Shown here in pieces: positions 9,198-18,075 of a DNA stretch of 64,000 nucleotides (its first letter is position 1; every line of letters begins with the position of its first letter). The stretch is taken from the NCBI RefSeq assembly GCF_018131005.1, contig NZ_JAFCJK010000004.1, forward strand, positions 248,001 to 312,000, in the 5' to 3' direction. The position numbers and the translations under genes were made by a program. Below the pieces are notes generated by a model. The model was not told the DNA's origin. It saw only the letters and a program-made list of their open reading frames with translations, and did not search any database. Source of the stretch: Bradyrhizobium lablabi. Its GTDB lineage: Bacteria; Pseudomonadota; Alphaproteobacteria; Rhizobiales; Xanthobacteraceae.

Positions 9198-10646
9198 ATG
9201 GCTGACACAATGAGCGTCGCCGCCGGCGACAAGATCCGCTGCGATGCGTGCCCGGTGATGTGCTACATCAAGCTTGGCGCGGCCGGCGCCTGCGACCGTT
9301 ATGCCAACCATGACGGTCAGTTGGTCCGGGTCGATCCGCATCTGGTGCTGGAACGCACCGTGTCGCACGGCGGCAGGCTGGTGCCGTTTCAGGCGAGTGG
9401 CGACTGGGACGGCAAGATCGTCCGCCAGCCCGACATCTTCGTCACCGCGATCGGCGCCGGCACCACCTACCCCGATTACAAGCCGGCGCCCTTCATCGTG
9501 TCGTCCGAAGTCGACGGCGTCGACATGGTTACCGTGGTGACCGAGGGCATCTTCTCCTATTGCGGCGTCAAGGTGAAGATCGACACCGACCGCTATCTCG
9601 GCCCGGAGACTGCGACGGTGCGCGCGCAGGGTGAGGCAGTCGGCCATGTCACGACCAGTGAATATGGCTCACAGATGTTGTCGCTCGGCGGCGTGCATCA
9701 TCTTACCGGCGGATCGAAGAAAGAGGGCCGTGTCACCTGCGACACGCTGATGGACCTCTCCAACTGCAAGCCGGTGGAACTGACGATCGACGGCGGCGCC
9801 AGGGTTATCGTGCAAGCCGGCCAACCGCCGATCGTCAATAGCGTGCAGGAAGAGCGCATGCGCGTCGGCTGCGGTTCGGCGACGATCGGCATGTTCGCCA
9901 AGCAGTGGCACGGCAAGGTCGACGAGGTCGTCGTGGTCGACGACCACATCACCGGCGTGCTCAGCGAGCATCAGGCGGGAAAGCTGCTCGACATCGCCGA
10001 CACCGGCATCAAGATGAAGGGGCGGCGCTCGACGCCCGGCCGCTACTTCCAGGTCGCCGAGCCCGGCACGGGTTGGGGAGGGACCAACATCTCCGATCCG
10101 CTGTCGATCCTCGGCCCCTTCAATCCGAAGGAGGCGCGCCCGGGGCTCTCCATGCTGATGGTTTCGACCACCGGCGAACATGCGACCTATTACGTGCTCG
10201 ACGAAGCGCTGAAACCGGTCGAGACCGACATGCCACCCGAACTGAGGTTCTCGGTCGAGCGCATCCAGGAAAATTGCGAGCCGGCGCTGTGCACGGTGCT
10301 GTTCATGGGCGGCGCGGGCGGTTCGCTGCGCGCCGGCGTCACCGACAACCCGGTGCGGCTGACGCGCTCGGTGAAGGATGCGCTGACGAGGGTGACCAGC
10401 GGCGGTGCGCCGGTCTACGTCTGGCCGGGCGGTGGCATCACCTTCATGGTCGATGTCACGCAGATGCCGGCCGGTGCCTTCGGTTATGTTCCGACGCCTG
10501 CGCTGGTTGCGCCGATCGAGTTCACGCTGAGACTGTCTGACTATGCCGCACTCGGCGGCCACATGGATTATGTCCGGCCGCTCTCCTCCTTGCGGGATAC
10601 TGCCGAGGTTCGGCCGATGTCTTACGGTCCGGGACGGCGCGCATGA
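9198..10646 (+). CDS. 6-hydroxynicotinate reductase
   Basis: A 482-residue iron-sulfur flavoprotein. It would reduce 6-hydroxynicotinate to 1,4,5,6-tetrahydro-6-oxonicotinate, the second step of the reductive nicotinate pathway known from Eubacterium barkeri. An N-terminal cysteine motif is present (Cys15, 18, 22 and 32: CDACPVMC...C), with further Cys at 122, 181, 190 and 225. GSAT at residues 226-229 is a possible covalent-flavin site. The start is uncertain: TTG 9165, ATG 9168, ATG 9198 and ATG 9210 are in frame; I chose 9198 for AGG ten bases upstream. It overlaps the next gene by ATGA. Electrons presumably come from a ferredoxin reduced by the reductase at 21114. Confidence 0.85.
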   Translation: MADTMSVAAGDKIRCDACPVMCYIKLGAAGACDRYANHDGQLVRVDPHLVLERTVSHGGRLVPFQASGDWDGKIVRQPDIFVTAIGAGTTYPDYKPAPFIVSSEVDGVDMVTVVTEGIFSYCGVKVKIDTDRYLGPETATVRAQGEAVGHVTTSEYGSQMLSLGGVHHLTGGSKKEGRVTCDTLMDLSNCKPVELTIDGGARVIVQAGQPPIVNSVQEERMRVGCGSATIGMFAKQWHGKVDEVVVVDDHITGVLSEHQAGKLLDIADTGIKMKGRRSTPGRYFQVAEPGTGWGGTNISDPLSILGPFNPKEARPGLSMLMVSTTGEHATYYVLDEALKPVETDMPPELRFSVERIQENCEPALCTVLFMGGAGGSLRAGVTDNPVRLTRSVKDALTRVTSGGAPVYVWPGGGITFMVDVTQMPAGAFGYVPTPALVAPIEFTLRLSDYAALGGHMDYVRPLSSLRDTAEVRPMSYGPGRRA

Positions 10647-11551
10647 CCCGGCTTCCGCAAATCGCGCTTCTTCCTGATGGCAAGCGGCTGCATTTGCAGG
10701 ACGGTCCGATTGATCTGATTGTGGAGGCGAAGGGGAGGGATGGTGACATCCGCGCCGGCTACGAGGCTGCTGCGCAGCGCTTCACCGGCCTGCTCGATGA
10801 GCTTTGCGCGGAACTTGCCGAGTTGCGCAAGCCGGCGCACCCACGGCTGTGCGCGCTGCAAGGCGTGGTGGCGCGGCGCATGCACAAAGCGGTCGCGCCT
10901 TTCGCCGCCGATTGCTTCATCACGCCGATGGCCGCGGTGGCAGGCTCGGTCGCCGAGGAAATTCTTGCCGCGATGCTGCGGATAGCGCCGTTCGATCGCG
11001 CCTATGTCAATAATGGCGGCGACATCGCTCTGCACCTGACCGGCCCCGAGAAGTTCACCGTCGGCCTGATGGACCGGCCGGACCGCGATGGCGTGATGCG
11101 CACCATGATCGTCGATGCCGGCATGCCGACCCGTGGTGTTGCAACTAGCGGACGACACGGCCGCAGCTTTTCGCTCGGTATCGCTGATGCCGTCACCGTG
11201 CTGGCACGCACGGCATCGCAGGCGGATGCGGCGGCGACGATCATTGCCAATGCGGTCGATCTGCCCGGGCATCCCGCGATCCTCCGCATTCCCGCCACCG
11301 ACCTGCAGCCGGACAGTGATCTCGGTGTGCGGCTGGTCACCCGCGATGTCGGGCCATTGTCCGCCGGCGAGATCGATCAGGCGCTTGAAGCAGGTGCGGT
11401 ACGGGCGGGCGATCTACTGACGTCGGGATTGATCGAGGGCGCCGCGTTGCGTCTACTGGGTGAAACGGTCATCGTAGGTGCGACCGGGAGCGCGGTGTCG
11501 ACTTCGCAGGCGTCTCACGGAACAACGATGGCAAGGATGATGCATGCGTGA
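10643..11551 (+). CDS. UPF0280 family protein (ApbE-like fold), possible flavin transferase
   Basis: A 302-residue protein of the UPF0280 family, which structurally belongs with ApbE flavin transferases. Recognisable stretches are FITPMAAVAGSVAEEIL (residues 92-108), YVNNGGDIALHL and GVATSGRHGRSFSLGIADAVTV (split here only for naming). ApbE proteins attach FMN to a Thr/Ser of client proteins using FAD. The gene overlaps the reductase gene by four bases (ATGA) and the next gene by a GTG/TGA overlap, so its product is made in step with the reductase. The Eubacterium reductase is, as I recall, reported to hold covalent flavin; this gene is a natural candidate for attaching it. The family assignment is good; the role is inference. 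Confidence 0.75.
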   Translation: MTRLPQIALLPDGKRLHLQDGPIDLIVEAKGRDGDIRAGYEAAAQRFTGLLDELCAELAELRKPAHPRLCALQGVVARRMHKAVAPFAADCFITPMAAVAGSVAEEILAAMLRIAPFDRAYVNNGGDIALHLTGPEKFTVGLMDRPDRDGVMRTMIVDAGMPTRGVATSGRHGRSFSLGIADAVTVLARTASQADAAATIIANAVDLPGHPAILRIPATDLQPDSDLGVRLVTRDVGPLSAGEIDQALEAGAVRAGDLLTSGLIEGAALRLLGETVIVGATGSAVSTSQASHGTTMARMMHA

Positions 11552-12156
11552 GCGGGAGCGAGGCTGACAAGATGAGTGCCGTCATTCGCAAGATCGTCAC
11601 CGTGGTCGAGGAAACCCATCTTGAGATGGGCAAGACAATCGCGCCACCGACGCGCCGGGCGGCCGCGATCGCCGTGATCGAAAATCCATTCGCAGGCCGA
11701 TATGTCGAGGATCTGTCGCCCTTGATTGCGATTGGCGAGGAACTCGGCGAATTGCTGTCAAAGCGGGCGGTAGCCGCGCTGGGCATCGACGGTGCCATGG
11801 CGCACAGCTACGGCAAGGCTGCCGCTGTCGGCGAAAACGGCGAACTCGAGCACGCGGCCGCGATCTTGCATCCGAAGATGGGGGCGCCGGTTCGGAAAGT
11901 GCTCAGCAAGGGCGCCGCGCTGATACCCTCGTCGAAGAAGCGCTCGGGCCCGGGCACCACGCTGGATATTCCGCTCGGGCACAAGGACGCGGCCTTCGTG
12001 CGCAGCCATTTCGACGGCATGGAGGTGCAGATCAACGACGCGCCGCGGGCCAACGAAATCATGGTCGCGGTCGCCGTGACCGACAGCGGACGGCCGCTGC
12101 CGCGCGTCGGCGGGCTGACGGTGAGCGAGATCAAGGGCGAAGACGGATTGAGATAA
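11548..12156 (+). CDS. DUF1185 / 'amino acid synthesis' family protein
   Basis: A 202-residue protein of the PF06684 family. Typical stretches are RAAAIAVIENPFAGRYVEDLSPL and the C-terminal NDAPRANEIMVAVAVTDSGRPLPRVGG. Members have a small alpha/beta fold related to chorismate mutase-like trimers, and their reaction is not established to my knowledge. GTG 11548 overlaps the previous stop and has AAGG upstream; ATG 11572 with GGGAGCGAGG upstream is an equal alternative. Its place between the reductase and the importer makes it a candidate for a step after the enamidase (handling 2-formylglutarate) or for opening an intermediate. That is speculation from context. Confidence 0.72.
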   Translation: MSGSEADKMSAVIRKIVTVVEETHLEMGKTIAPPTRRAAAIAVIENPFAGRYVEDLSPLIAIGEELGELLSKRAVAALGIDGAMAHSYGKAAAVGENGELEHAAAILHPKMGAPVRKVLSKGAALIPSSKKRSGPGTTLDIPLGHKDAAFVRSHFDGMEVQINDAPRANEIMVAVAVTDSGRPLPRVGGLTVSEIKGEDGLR

Positions 12157-12182
12157 TTCTTTTCAGAAACCGGAGGCACGGG

Positions 12183-13382
12183 ATGCGTGGTTATTTCGCA
12201 GGGGCAGGATTGATGGTTGCGGTCGCGACCGTGGCTGGCAGCGCCATGGCGCAGAGCGTGATCAAGATCGGTGAAATCAACAGCTATTCGCTGTTGCCGG
12301 CATTCACCGAGCCCTATCGCAAGGGCTGGCAGCTCGCAGTCGAAGAGATCAATGCCGCCGGCGGCATCAACGGCAAGAAGCTCGTGGTCATTTCAAAGGA
12401 TGACGGCGGCAAGCCCGCCGACGCGCAAACCGCAGCGAACGAGCTGGTGTCAAGCGAGAACGTCGCGATGCTCGCGGGCACGTTCCTCTCCAACATCGGC
12501 CTTGCCGTCAGCGACTTCGCAAACCAGAAGAAAGTGTTTTTCCTCGCCGCCGAACCGCTCACCGACGCCATCACCTGGTCCAAGGGCAACCGCTACACGT
12601 TCCGCCTGCGTCCGTCCAACTACATGCAGGCGGCGATGTTGGTGGAAGAGGCCGCGAAGCTGCCGGCGAAGCGCTGGGCCACGATCGCGCCGAACTATGA
12701 ATACGGCCAGTCCGCAGTTTCGGTGTTCAAGAAGCTGATGTCGGAGAAGCGGCCCGACATCCAATGGGTTGACGAGCAGTGGCCGCCGCAGGGCAAGATC
12801 GATGCGGGGCCGGTGGTGCAGGCGGTTGCCGCCGCCAATCCGGAAGCGATCCTCAACGTCACCTTCGGCGCCGACCTCGTCAAGCTCGTGCGCGAGGGCA
12901 ACACCCGCGGCCTGTTCAAGGATCGCAAGGTGGTGAGCTTCCTGACCGGCGAGCCGGAATATCTTGATCCGCTCAAGGACGAGACGCCGGAAGGCTGGAT
13001 CGTGACCGGCTATCCCTGGTACTCGATCAAGACGCCGGAGCATGAGGCGTTCCTGAAAGCCTATCAGGCCAAGTACAACGACTATCCGCGGCTCGGCTCG
13101 ATCGTCGGCTATCAGACCATCAAGTCGGCGGCCGCGATTCTGGCAAAGGCGAACTCGACCGATCCGGAAAAGCTGATCGCGGCGACCGAGGGCCTGTCGG
13201 TGCCGTCGCCGTTCGGCGAGATCACCTTCCGCAAGATCGACCACCAGTCCACGCTCGGAGCGTTCGTCGGCAAGACCGCGCTGAAAGCCGGCAAGGGTCT
13301 GATGGTGGACTCGGTTTATCGCAGGGGCTCGGACTATCTGCCGAGCGACGCCGAGATCGAGAAGATGCGGCCGAAGGATTGA
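12183..13382 (+). CDS. ABC transporter periplasmic binding protein, branched-chain type
   Basis: A 399-residue periplasmic binding protein of the LivK/Peripla_BP_6 type. It has a Sec signal peptide ending near AGSAMAQ (residue 23), then the mature start SVIKIGEINSYS. GGAGG precedes ATG 12183 by 7 bases. It opens a full Liv-type importer (permease fusion 13560, ATPases 15446 and 16234) inside the nicotinate operon. The ligand is therefore probably nicotinate, 6-hydroxynicotinate or a related pyridine acid rather than leucine. That specificity is inference from linkage. Confidence 0.87.
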   Translation: MRGYFAGAGLMVAVATVAGSAMAQSVIKIGEINSYSLLPAFTEPYRKGWQLAVEEINAAGGINGKKLVVISKDDGGKPADAQTAANELVSSENVAMLAGTFLSNIGLAVSDFANQKKVFFLAAEPLTDAITWSKGNRYTFRLRPSNYMQAAMLVEEAAKLPAKRWATIAPNYEYGQSAVSVFKKLMSEKRPDIQWVDEQWPPQGKIDAGPVVQAVAAANPEAILNVTFGADLVKLVREGNTRGLFKDRKVVSFLTGEPEYLDPLKDETPEGWIVTGYPWYSIKTPEHEAFLKAYQAKYNDYPRLGSIVGYQTIKSAAAILAKANSTDPEKLIAATEGLSVPSPFGEITFRKIDHQSTLGAFVGKTALKAGKGLMVDSVYRRGSDYLPSDAEIEKMRPKD

Positions 13383-13403
13383 GGCCCATCCTTCGTCGCC
13401 CGC

Positions 13404-13487
13404 GTAGGGTGGGTTAGCCGCAGGCGTAACCCACCACCTCGCGGCGCAAATGGAATCGGCGGGTTACGCTGCGCTAACCCGCCCTAC
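13404..13487. repeat. intergenic inverted-repeat element (REP-like)
   Basis: Outer arms GTAGGGTGGGTTAGC (13404-13418) and GCTAACCCGCCCTAC (13473-13487) pair with one mismatch. Inside are two further hairpins: GGTGGGTTA/TAACCCACC and GGCGGGTTA/TAACCCGCC. Such 'GTAGGGTGGGTTAGC...' elements are familiar from Bradyrhizobium intergenic gaps (memory). It sits between the binding-protein and permease genes and could lower downstream expression. Confidence 0.7.
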
Positions 13488-13507
13488 ACAGCGACGTTTG
13501 AATGCGA

Positions 13508-13532
13508 CGTCTCCCCTGCAAATGGGGCGACG
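13508..13532 (+). terminator. stem-loop between binding-protein and permease genes
   Basis: CGTCTCCCC (13508-13516) and GGGGCGACG (13524-13532) form a 9-bp stem with one mismatch and a 7-base loop. There is no U-tract, so it is more likely an RNA-stability or attenuation hairpin than a full terminator. This would fit the usual excess of binding protein over permease. Confidence 0.4.
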
Positions 13533-13559
13533 TGAAGCAAACTCCAACGCGGACCGCCT

Positions 13560-15449
13560 ATGGCCTTTTACGTCGCCCAGTTCCTGACCGGCCTTGCCAG
13601 CGCGGCGTCGCTGTTCCTGGTCGCGTCCGGCCTGTCGATCATCTTCGGCGTGACGCGGATCGTGAATTTTGCCCACGGCGCCTTCTATATGCTCGGCGCC
13701 TATGCCGCCTTCACGCTGACCGAGCGCTTTTCCGGCGCGCTCGGCTTCTGGGGCGGCATCGTTGCCGCGGCGCTGATCATCGCCGCGGTCGGGGTGCTGG
13801 TGGAGATGGTGCTGCTGCGGCGCATCTATCATTCACCCGAATTGTTCCAGTTGCTCGCGACCTTCGGCCTCACGCTGATGGTCGAGGATGTTGTCGTGCT
13901 GATCTGGGGTCCGGACGATCTGCTCGGCCGCCGGGCGCCAGGTTTCAAGGGCGCGGTCGATTTCTTCGGCCAAAGCATTCCAAGCTATGACCTGTTCCTG
14001 ATCGTGCTCGGGCCCGTCGTGCTCGGCGTCCTCTGGCTTTTGTTCCAGCGCACACGCTGGGGCATCCTGGTGCGCGCGGCAACGCAGGACCGCGATATGG
14101 TCGCCGCACTCGGCGTCAATCAGAAATGGCTGTTCACCAGCGTATTTGCCCTCGGCGTTTTCCTTGCCGCGCTCGGCGGCGCGCTGCAGATTCCGCGCGA
14201 TGCCGTCAATCACGCGATGGATCTGCGCGTCATCGTCGAGGTCTTCGTCGTTGTCGTGATCGGCGGCCTCGGCAGCATCATCGGCGCCTTTGTCGCGGCC
14301 GTGCTGGTGTCGGAGCTCAACGCCTTCGGCATCCTGATATTCCCAAAGATCTCCATCATCCTGGTGTTCCTGGTGATGGCAGTAGTGTTGATCGTCCGCC
14401 CGTGGGGCCTGTTCGGGAGGCCGGAAGCGCCGGCGCGCCGCACGCCCGGCCTCACCGTCAATCCGTGGCGGCCGCTGACGACGAACGAACGTCTTGTCGC
14501 GCTCGCGGCGCTGGCCGTGGCCGCCGCTTTGCCGCTCGTTGCCGGCAATTACGTGCTGACCGTCGGCTCAGAGATCGCGGTCTTCGTGATCTTCGCGGTC
14601 AGCCTGCATTTCCTGATGTCGGTCGGCGGGCTCGCATCCTTTGGGCATGCCGCCTACTTCGGCCTCGGCGCCTACGGCGTCGCGTTCCTTGCCAAGCTGG
14701 CCGGGCTGCCGACGATCGTCTCGCTGCTGCTCGGACCGATGCTCGGGCTGCTCGGCGCCGCCGTGTTCGGCTTCTTCGCCGTGCAGCTCTCCGGGGTCTA
14801 TTTCGCGATGCTGACGCTCGCCTTTGCCCAGATCGTCTGGTCGATTGCCTTTCAGTGGGTCTCGGTCACCGGCGGTGACAACGGCATTCTCGGCGTCTGG
14901 CCGGATAAATGGGCGGCGACCCCGTCGCATTTCTATTGGCTGTCGCTGGGTGTCGCGGCGCTCGTGGTCGTGATCCTGCGCGTCATCGTATTCTCGCCGT
15001 TCGGGTTCGGGCTGCGCGCCACGCGGGATTCGCCTCTGCGCAGCGAAGCGATCGGCATTAACGTCAAGCGCATCCAGTGGACCGCCTTCGTGATCGCGGG
15101 CACCGTCGCCGGATTGGCGGGCGCGCTGTTCGCCTATCTCAAGGGCAGCGTCTTCCCGGACAATATGGGCATCTCGCTGTCTGTGGATGCACTCGTCATG
15201 GTGCTGCTCGGCGGCGTCGAGACGGTGTCGGGTCCGGTGATCGGAGCCATTGTCTACAAGGCGCTCAACATCTGGCTGGTGAGCCAGACCGATCTCTCCA
15301 AGCTCGTGCTAGGCGCCTTCGTGGTGCTGATCGTGGTCGCGTTCCCGAAGGGTATCGTCGGCACGCTGGAAGCGATCATGCAGCGCGGGCGCAAGTCTGC
15401 CTCCTCGGCTTCGCCGCTGCTCACCTCCCGCATCGAGACTGCCGAATGA
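13560..15449 (+). CDS. fused LivH-LivM permease of a branched-chain-type ABC importer
   Basis: A 629-residue membrane protein in which two permeases normally made separately are joined. Residues 1 to about 285 are LivH-like (FGVTRIVNFAHGAFYMLGAY; VVVIGGLGSIIGA), and about 310-610 are LivM-like (LHFLMSVGGLASFGHAAYFG; VMVLLGGVETVSGP). The linker is RPEAPARRTPGLTVNPW-like and basic. The ATG at 13560 lacks a strong ribosome site. The stop overlaps the following ATPase gene by four bases (AATGAG context). Fused LivHM proteins occur in Rhizobiales aromatic-acid importers. It would form the channel for the pyridine-acid importer predicted here. Confidence 0.88.
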   Translation: MAFYVAQFLTGLASAASLFLVASGLSIIFGVTRIVNFAHGAFYMLGAYAAFTLTERFSGALGFWGGIVAAALIIAAVGVLVEMVLLRRIYHSPELFQLLATFGLTLMVEDVVVLIWGPDDLLGRRAPGFKGAVDFFGQSIPSYDLFLIVLGPVVLGVLWLLFQRTRWGILVRAATQDRDMVAALGVNQKWLFTSVFALGVFLAALGGALQIPRDAVNHAMDLRVIVEVFVVVVIGGLGSIIGAFVAAVLVSELNAFGILIFPKISIILVFLVMAVVLIVRPWGLFGRPEAPARRTPGLTVNPWRPLTTNERLVALAALAVAAALPLVAGNYVLTVGSEIAVFVIFAVSLHFLMSVGGLASFGHAAYFGLGAYGVAFLAKLAGLPTIVSLLLGPMLGLLGAAVFGFFAVQLSGVYFAMLTLAFAQIVWSIAFQWVSVTGGDNGILGVWPDKWAATPSHFYWLSLGVAALVVVILRVIVFSPFGFGLRATRDSPLRSEAIGINVKRIQWTAFVIAGTVAGLAGALFAYLKGSVFPDNMGISLSVDALVMVLLGGVETVSGPVIGAIVYKALNIWLVSQTDLSKLVLGAFVVLIVVAFPKGIVGTLEAIMQRGRKSASSASPLLTSRIETAE

Positions 15450-16237
15450 GCATGGTTCCCACATTGCTATCGGTTGAGGGGCTAACCAAATCCTATGGTG
15501 GCGTGCACGCCGTGCGCGGCGTTTCGTTCGATCTACGCGCCGGCGAGATCCTGGCGCTGATCGGGCCAAACGGTGCCGGCAAGAGCACCTGCTTCGACAT
15601 GCTCAACGGCCAGAACATTCCGGATTCCGGCGGCATCCGCGTTCTGGGCGAGGAGACGACCGGCAGGAAGCCGCGCGTGATCTGGCGGATGGGCGTGGGC
15701 CGCACCTTCCAGATCACCGCGACATTCCCGACCATGACGGTGCGTGAAAACGTGCAGGTCGCGCTGGTGTCGTATGGCCGGCAGCTCTTCAATCTGTGGA
15801 GCTCGACGGCGCGCTACGCGCGCGAGGAGGCGGGGCGCCTGCTCGATCTGGTCGGCATGGGAGCCTATGCCGGGCGCCCGTGTGGCGAACTCGCCTATGG
15901 CGACCTCAAGCGGTTGGAGCTTGCGATCGCGCTTGCAAACCAGCCGAGGCTGCTCCTGATGGACGAACCGACCGCCGGCATGGCGCCGCGCGAGCGCATC
16001 GAGCTGATGCGGCTCACCGCGCGGATCGCGCGGGAGCAAGCGATCGGGGTGCTCTTCACCGAGCACGACATGGACGTGGTGTTCGAGCACGCCGACCGCA
16101 TCCTGGTGCTTAACCGCGGCACTTTGATCGCCGAGGGCTCGCCCGAAGAGGTTCGGGGCAACGCCCAGGTCCGCGCCATCTATCTTGGCGAGGGCCTGGT
16201 CTACGACGCGCGCCACCGCGACGGAGCGCACGCATGA
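15446..16237 (+). CDS. ABC importer ATPase, LivG type
   Basis: A 263-residue ATPase. Walker A is GPNGAGKST, the signature region is [18 protein letters not shown] (the usual LSGG is degenerate, as in LivG) and Walker B is [11 protein letters not shown]. The H-loop is in [17 protein letters not shown] 15446 overlaps the permease stop and the gene overlaps the next ATPase by four bases, so the subunits are translationally coupled. It pairs with the 16234 ATPase to drive the importer. Confidence 0.9.
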   Translation: MSMVPTLLSVEGLTKSYGGVHAVRGVSFDLRAGEILALIGPNGAGKSTCFDMLNGQNIPDSGGIRVLGEETTGRKPRVIWRMGVGRTFQITATFPTMTVRENVQVALVSYGRQLFNLWSSTARYAREEAGRLLDLVGMGAYAGRPCGELAYGDLKRLELAIALANQPRLLLMDEPTAGMAPRERIELMRLTARIAREQAIGVLFTEHDMDVVFEHADRILVLNRGTLIAEGSPEEVRGNAQVRAIYLGEGLVYDARHRDGAHA

Positions 16238-16938
16238 AGCTCACCGTGAAGGATCTCAACAGCTTCTACGGTCCCGCGCATATCCTGTTCGACATCGCGC
16301 TCGAGGTTGGCGACGGCGAGGTGGTTGCTCTGCTTGGCCGCAACGGTGCGGGCAAGTCGACAACGTTCCGCTCCATCGTCGGCCTGGTCGAGAACCGCTC
16401 GGGCCAGATCGTGTTCGAGGGCAGGGATGTCTCGCGCGAGCCGACGCACGCCATCGTGCGCGGAGGGCTCGGCTATGTGCCGGAAGAGCGACGCATCTTC
16501 ACAGAGTTGACGGTCGAGGAGAATCTCGAAGTCGGCCGCCAGCCGAGACGGCCCAATGCGCCGCAATGGGACCGCGAAAAGCTGTTCAAGCTGTTTCCCA
16601 ATCTCGGCGAGATGCGCGGACGGCCCGGCGGGCGGATGAGCGGCGGTGAACAGCAGATGCTGACCATCGCGCGCACGCTGATGGGCAATCCCTCGCTGGT
16701 GCTGCTCGATGAGCCGTCGGAAGGACTCTCGCCAAAGATTGTCGAGCAGATGGTCGATGCGATCCTGGCGATGAAGAAGGAGGGGGTGAGCATCGTCGTC
16801 TCCGAACAGAATCTGCATTTCGCGCGGCTGATCTCGGATCGCGCCTATATCATCGAGCGCGGCCGTATCTGCTTCGGCGGTACAATGGCCGAGCTCGACG
16901 CGCGTCCCGATGTCCGCGACGCGCATCTGTCGCTGTAA
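16234..16938 (+). CDS. ABC importer ATPase, LivF type
   Basis: A 234-residue ATPase. Walker A is GRNGAGKST, the signature is MSGGEQQMLTIARTL and Walker B is LVLLDEPSEGLSP, followed by SEQNLHFA in the H-loop region (Gln-Asn in place of His, common in LivF). ATG 16234 overlaps the livG-type stop (ATGA). It is the last transport gene and is followed after 9 bases by the MarR regulator, so transporter and regulator share a transcript. Confidence 0.9.
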   Translation: MKLTVKDLNSFYGPAHILFDIALEVGDGEVVALLGRNGAGKSTTFRSIVGLVENRSGQIVFEGRDVSREPTHAIVRGGLGYVPEERRIFTELTVEENLEVGRQPRRPNAPQWDREKLFKLFPNLGEMRGRPGGRMSGGEQQMLTIARTLMGNPSLVLLDEPSEGLSPKIVEQMVDAILAMKKEGVSIVVSEQNLHFARLISDRAYIIERGRICFGGTMAELDARPDVRDAHLSL

Positions 16939-16947
16939 GGGCGGACA

Positions 16948-17403
16948 ATGGTCAGGAATGGTGCACAGAGGCGAGGCGTGAAGGCGGCCAAGCCGATCTA
17001 CGTGCTCGACGAGCAGATCGGTTTCATCCTGCGCCAGGTTTCCCAGCGCCATGCCGTGATTTTTGCCCGCGACATCGGCATCAACCTGACGCCGACGCAA
17101 TGGGCTGCGCTGTCCAAGCTGTGGCAGGTCGGTCCATGCTCGCAGAACCAGCTCGGGCGGCTGACCTCGATGGACGTCGCGACCATCAAGGGCGTGATCG
17201 ACCGCCTCACTGCGCGGGGCCTGACCGAGACATCGCCCGACCCCGACGACGGCCGTCGCCTGCTCGTCAGTCTCACGCGGTCGGGCCAGCAACTGGCCGA
17301 GAAAGCTGCGCCGAATGCGCTGGCGATTTCCAAGGAGACACTCGCGCCGCTGGATGCGAAAGAGCGCGACACGCTGATCGCGCTGCTGAACAAGCTGCGG
17401 TGA
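16948..17403 (+). CDS. MarR-family regulator, probable nicotinate-pathway repressor
   Basis: A 151-residue MarR protein with a winged helix at about residues 45-110 (LTPTQWAALSKLWQVGPCSQNQLGRL; then DVATIKGVIDRLTARGL and the wing DPDDGRRLLVSLT). It ends the long plus-strand operon. NicR of Pseudomonas and BpsR of Bordetella, which respond to 6-hydroxynicotinate, are of the same family, and VLDEQIGFILRQVSQRH fits that group. The GTATAC palindromes at 8966, 9117 and 21009-21040 are the expected binding sites. If it represses 9117, it also represses itself. AAGGGCGG precedes ATG 16948. Confidence 0.87.
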   Translation: MVRNGAQRRGVKAAKPIYVLDEQIGFILRQVSQRHAVIFARDIGINLTPTQWAALSKLWQVGPCSQNQLGRLTSMDVATIKGVIDRLTARGLTETSPDPDDGRRLLVSLTRSGQQLAEKAAPNALAISKETLAPLDAKERDTLIALLNKLR

Positions 17404-17404
17404 G

Positions 17405-18073
17405 CTAGCCGGCGAGGCCGAGCGCCAGGGCGACGGCGCCCACCAGCACGAGGCTGGCCGCCCAGATGGCATCCAGATTGAACCAGCTGCGGGACAGGAA
17501 TTTGAGACCGAGATAGCGGTAGACCAGCCACGCCAGGCACCCGCCGGCGGCGACCATCGCGCCGGCATGGACGACGGACACCAACACGGCCATCGTGAGA
17601 TTGGCGTCGATCAGCGCGCCCGCCGCCTCGTGGCCTTTATCGGCCTCCGCTCCCCGGCAAAGCCCGAGATAGATCGGCACCAACATTAGCGCCGCACCGT
17701 GGGCAATCGCCACCGCAAAGGACCAGAACGCCAGTTGCGTCGGCCGTATCCGCGCCAATGCCCTTGGATGACGCCTGTCGACAAGCCGATAGATGCCGAA
17801 GGAGATGACAAGGAGGCTTGCGCCAATCCGGATCGCCCGCTGCCATTCGACGAGGGCGACCAGCAGTGCGAATGGAAGGATCACGAGCAGCATTGCGAGC
17901 AGGTGGCCGATCGCGAGCGGTCCGAGCGCGGCGACGAGGGCGCGCGAACTTCGTTGCATCAATCCGGCCGAAACGGCGAGCGGCCACCCCATTCCCGGGT
18001 TGATCCCGTGGTAGAGGCCGCTCGCGATGACTGCCAGCCACAACCAAGCCGGCGTCCAGTCGACTGCACTCAC
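17405..18073 (-). CDS. hypothetical multi-spanning membrane protein
   Basis: A 222-residue, strongly hydrophobic protein with about six predicted membrane helices. A His-containing motif near the N-terminus (ASGLYHGINPGMGWPLA) and a second His-rich helix (FAVAIAHGAALMLVPIYLG) are the notable polar groups. I do not recognise the family with confidence. The HxNPGMGW motif recalls small metal or sulfite exporter-like membrane proteins. GTG 18073 starts 2 bases past the stop of the SBP56-like gene upstream on the same strand; longer in-frame extension would overlap that gene. It converges on the MarR gene with 1 base between the ends. Confidence 0.65.
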   Translation of the reverse strand: MSAVDWTPAWLWLAVIASGLYHGINPGMGWPLAVSAGLMQRSSRALVAALGPLAIGHLLAMLLVILPFALLVALVEWQRAIRIGASLLVISFGIYRLVDRRHPRALARIRPTQLAFWSFAVAIAHGAALMLVPIYLGLCRGAEADKGHEAAGALIDANLTMAVLVSVVHAGAMVAAGGCLAWLVYRYLGLKFLSRSWFNLDAIWAASLVLVGAVALALGLAG

Positions 18074-18075
18074 AT

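Noticed and set aside
13508..13532. Factor-independent terminator ending the nicotinate operon at the binding-protein gene
   Set aside because: No U-tract follows the stem, and the permease, ATPase and MarR genes continue on the same strand with overlaps.
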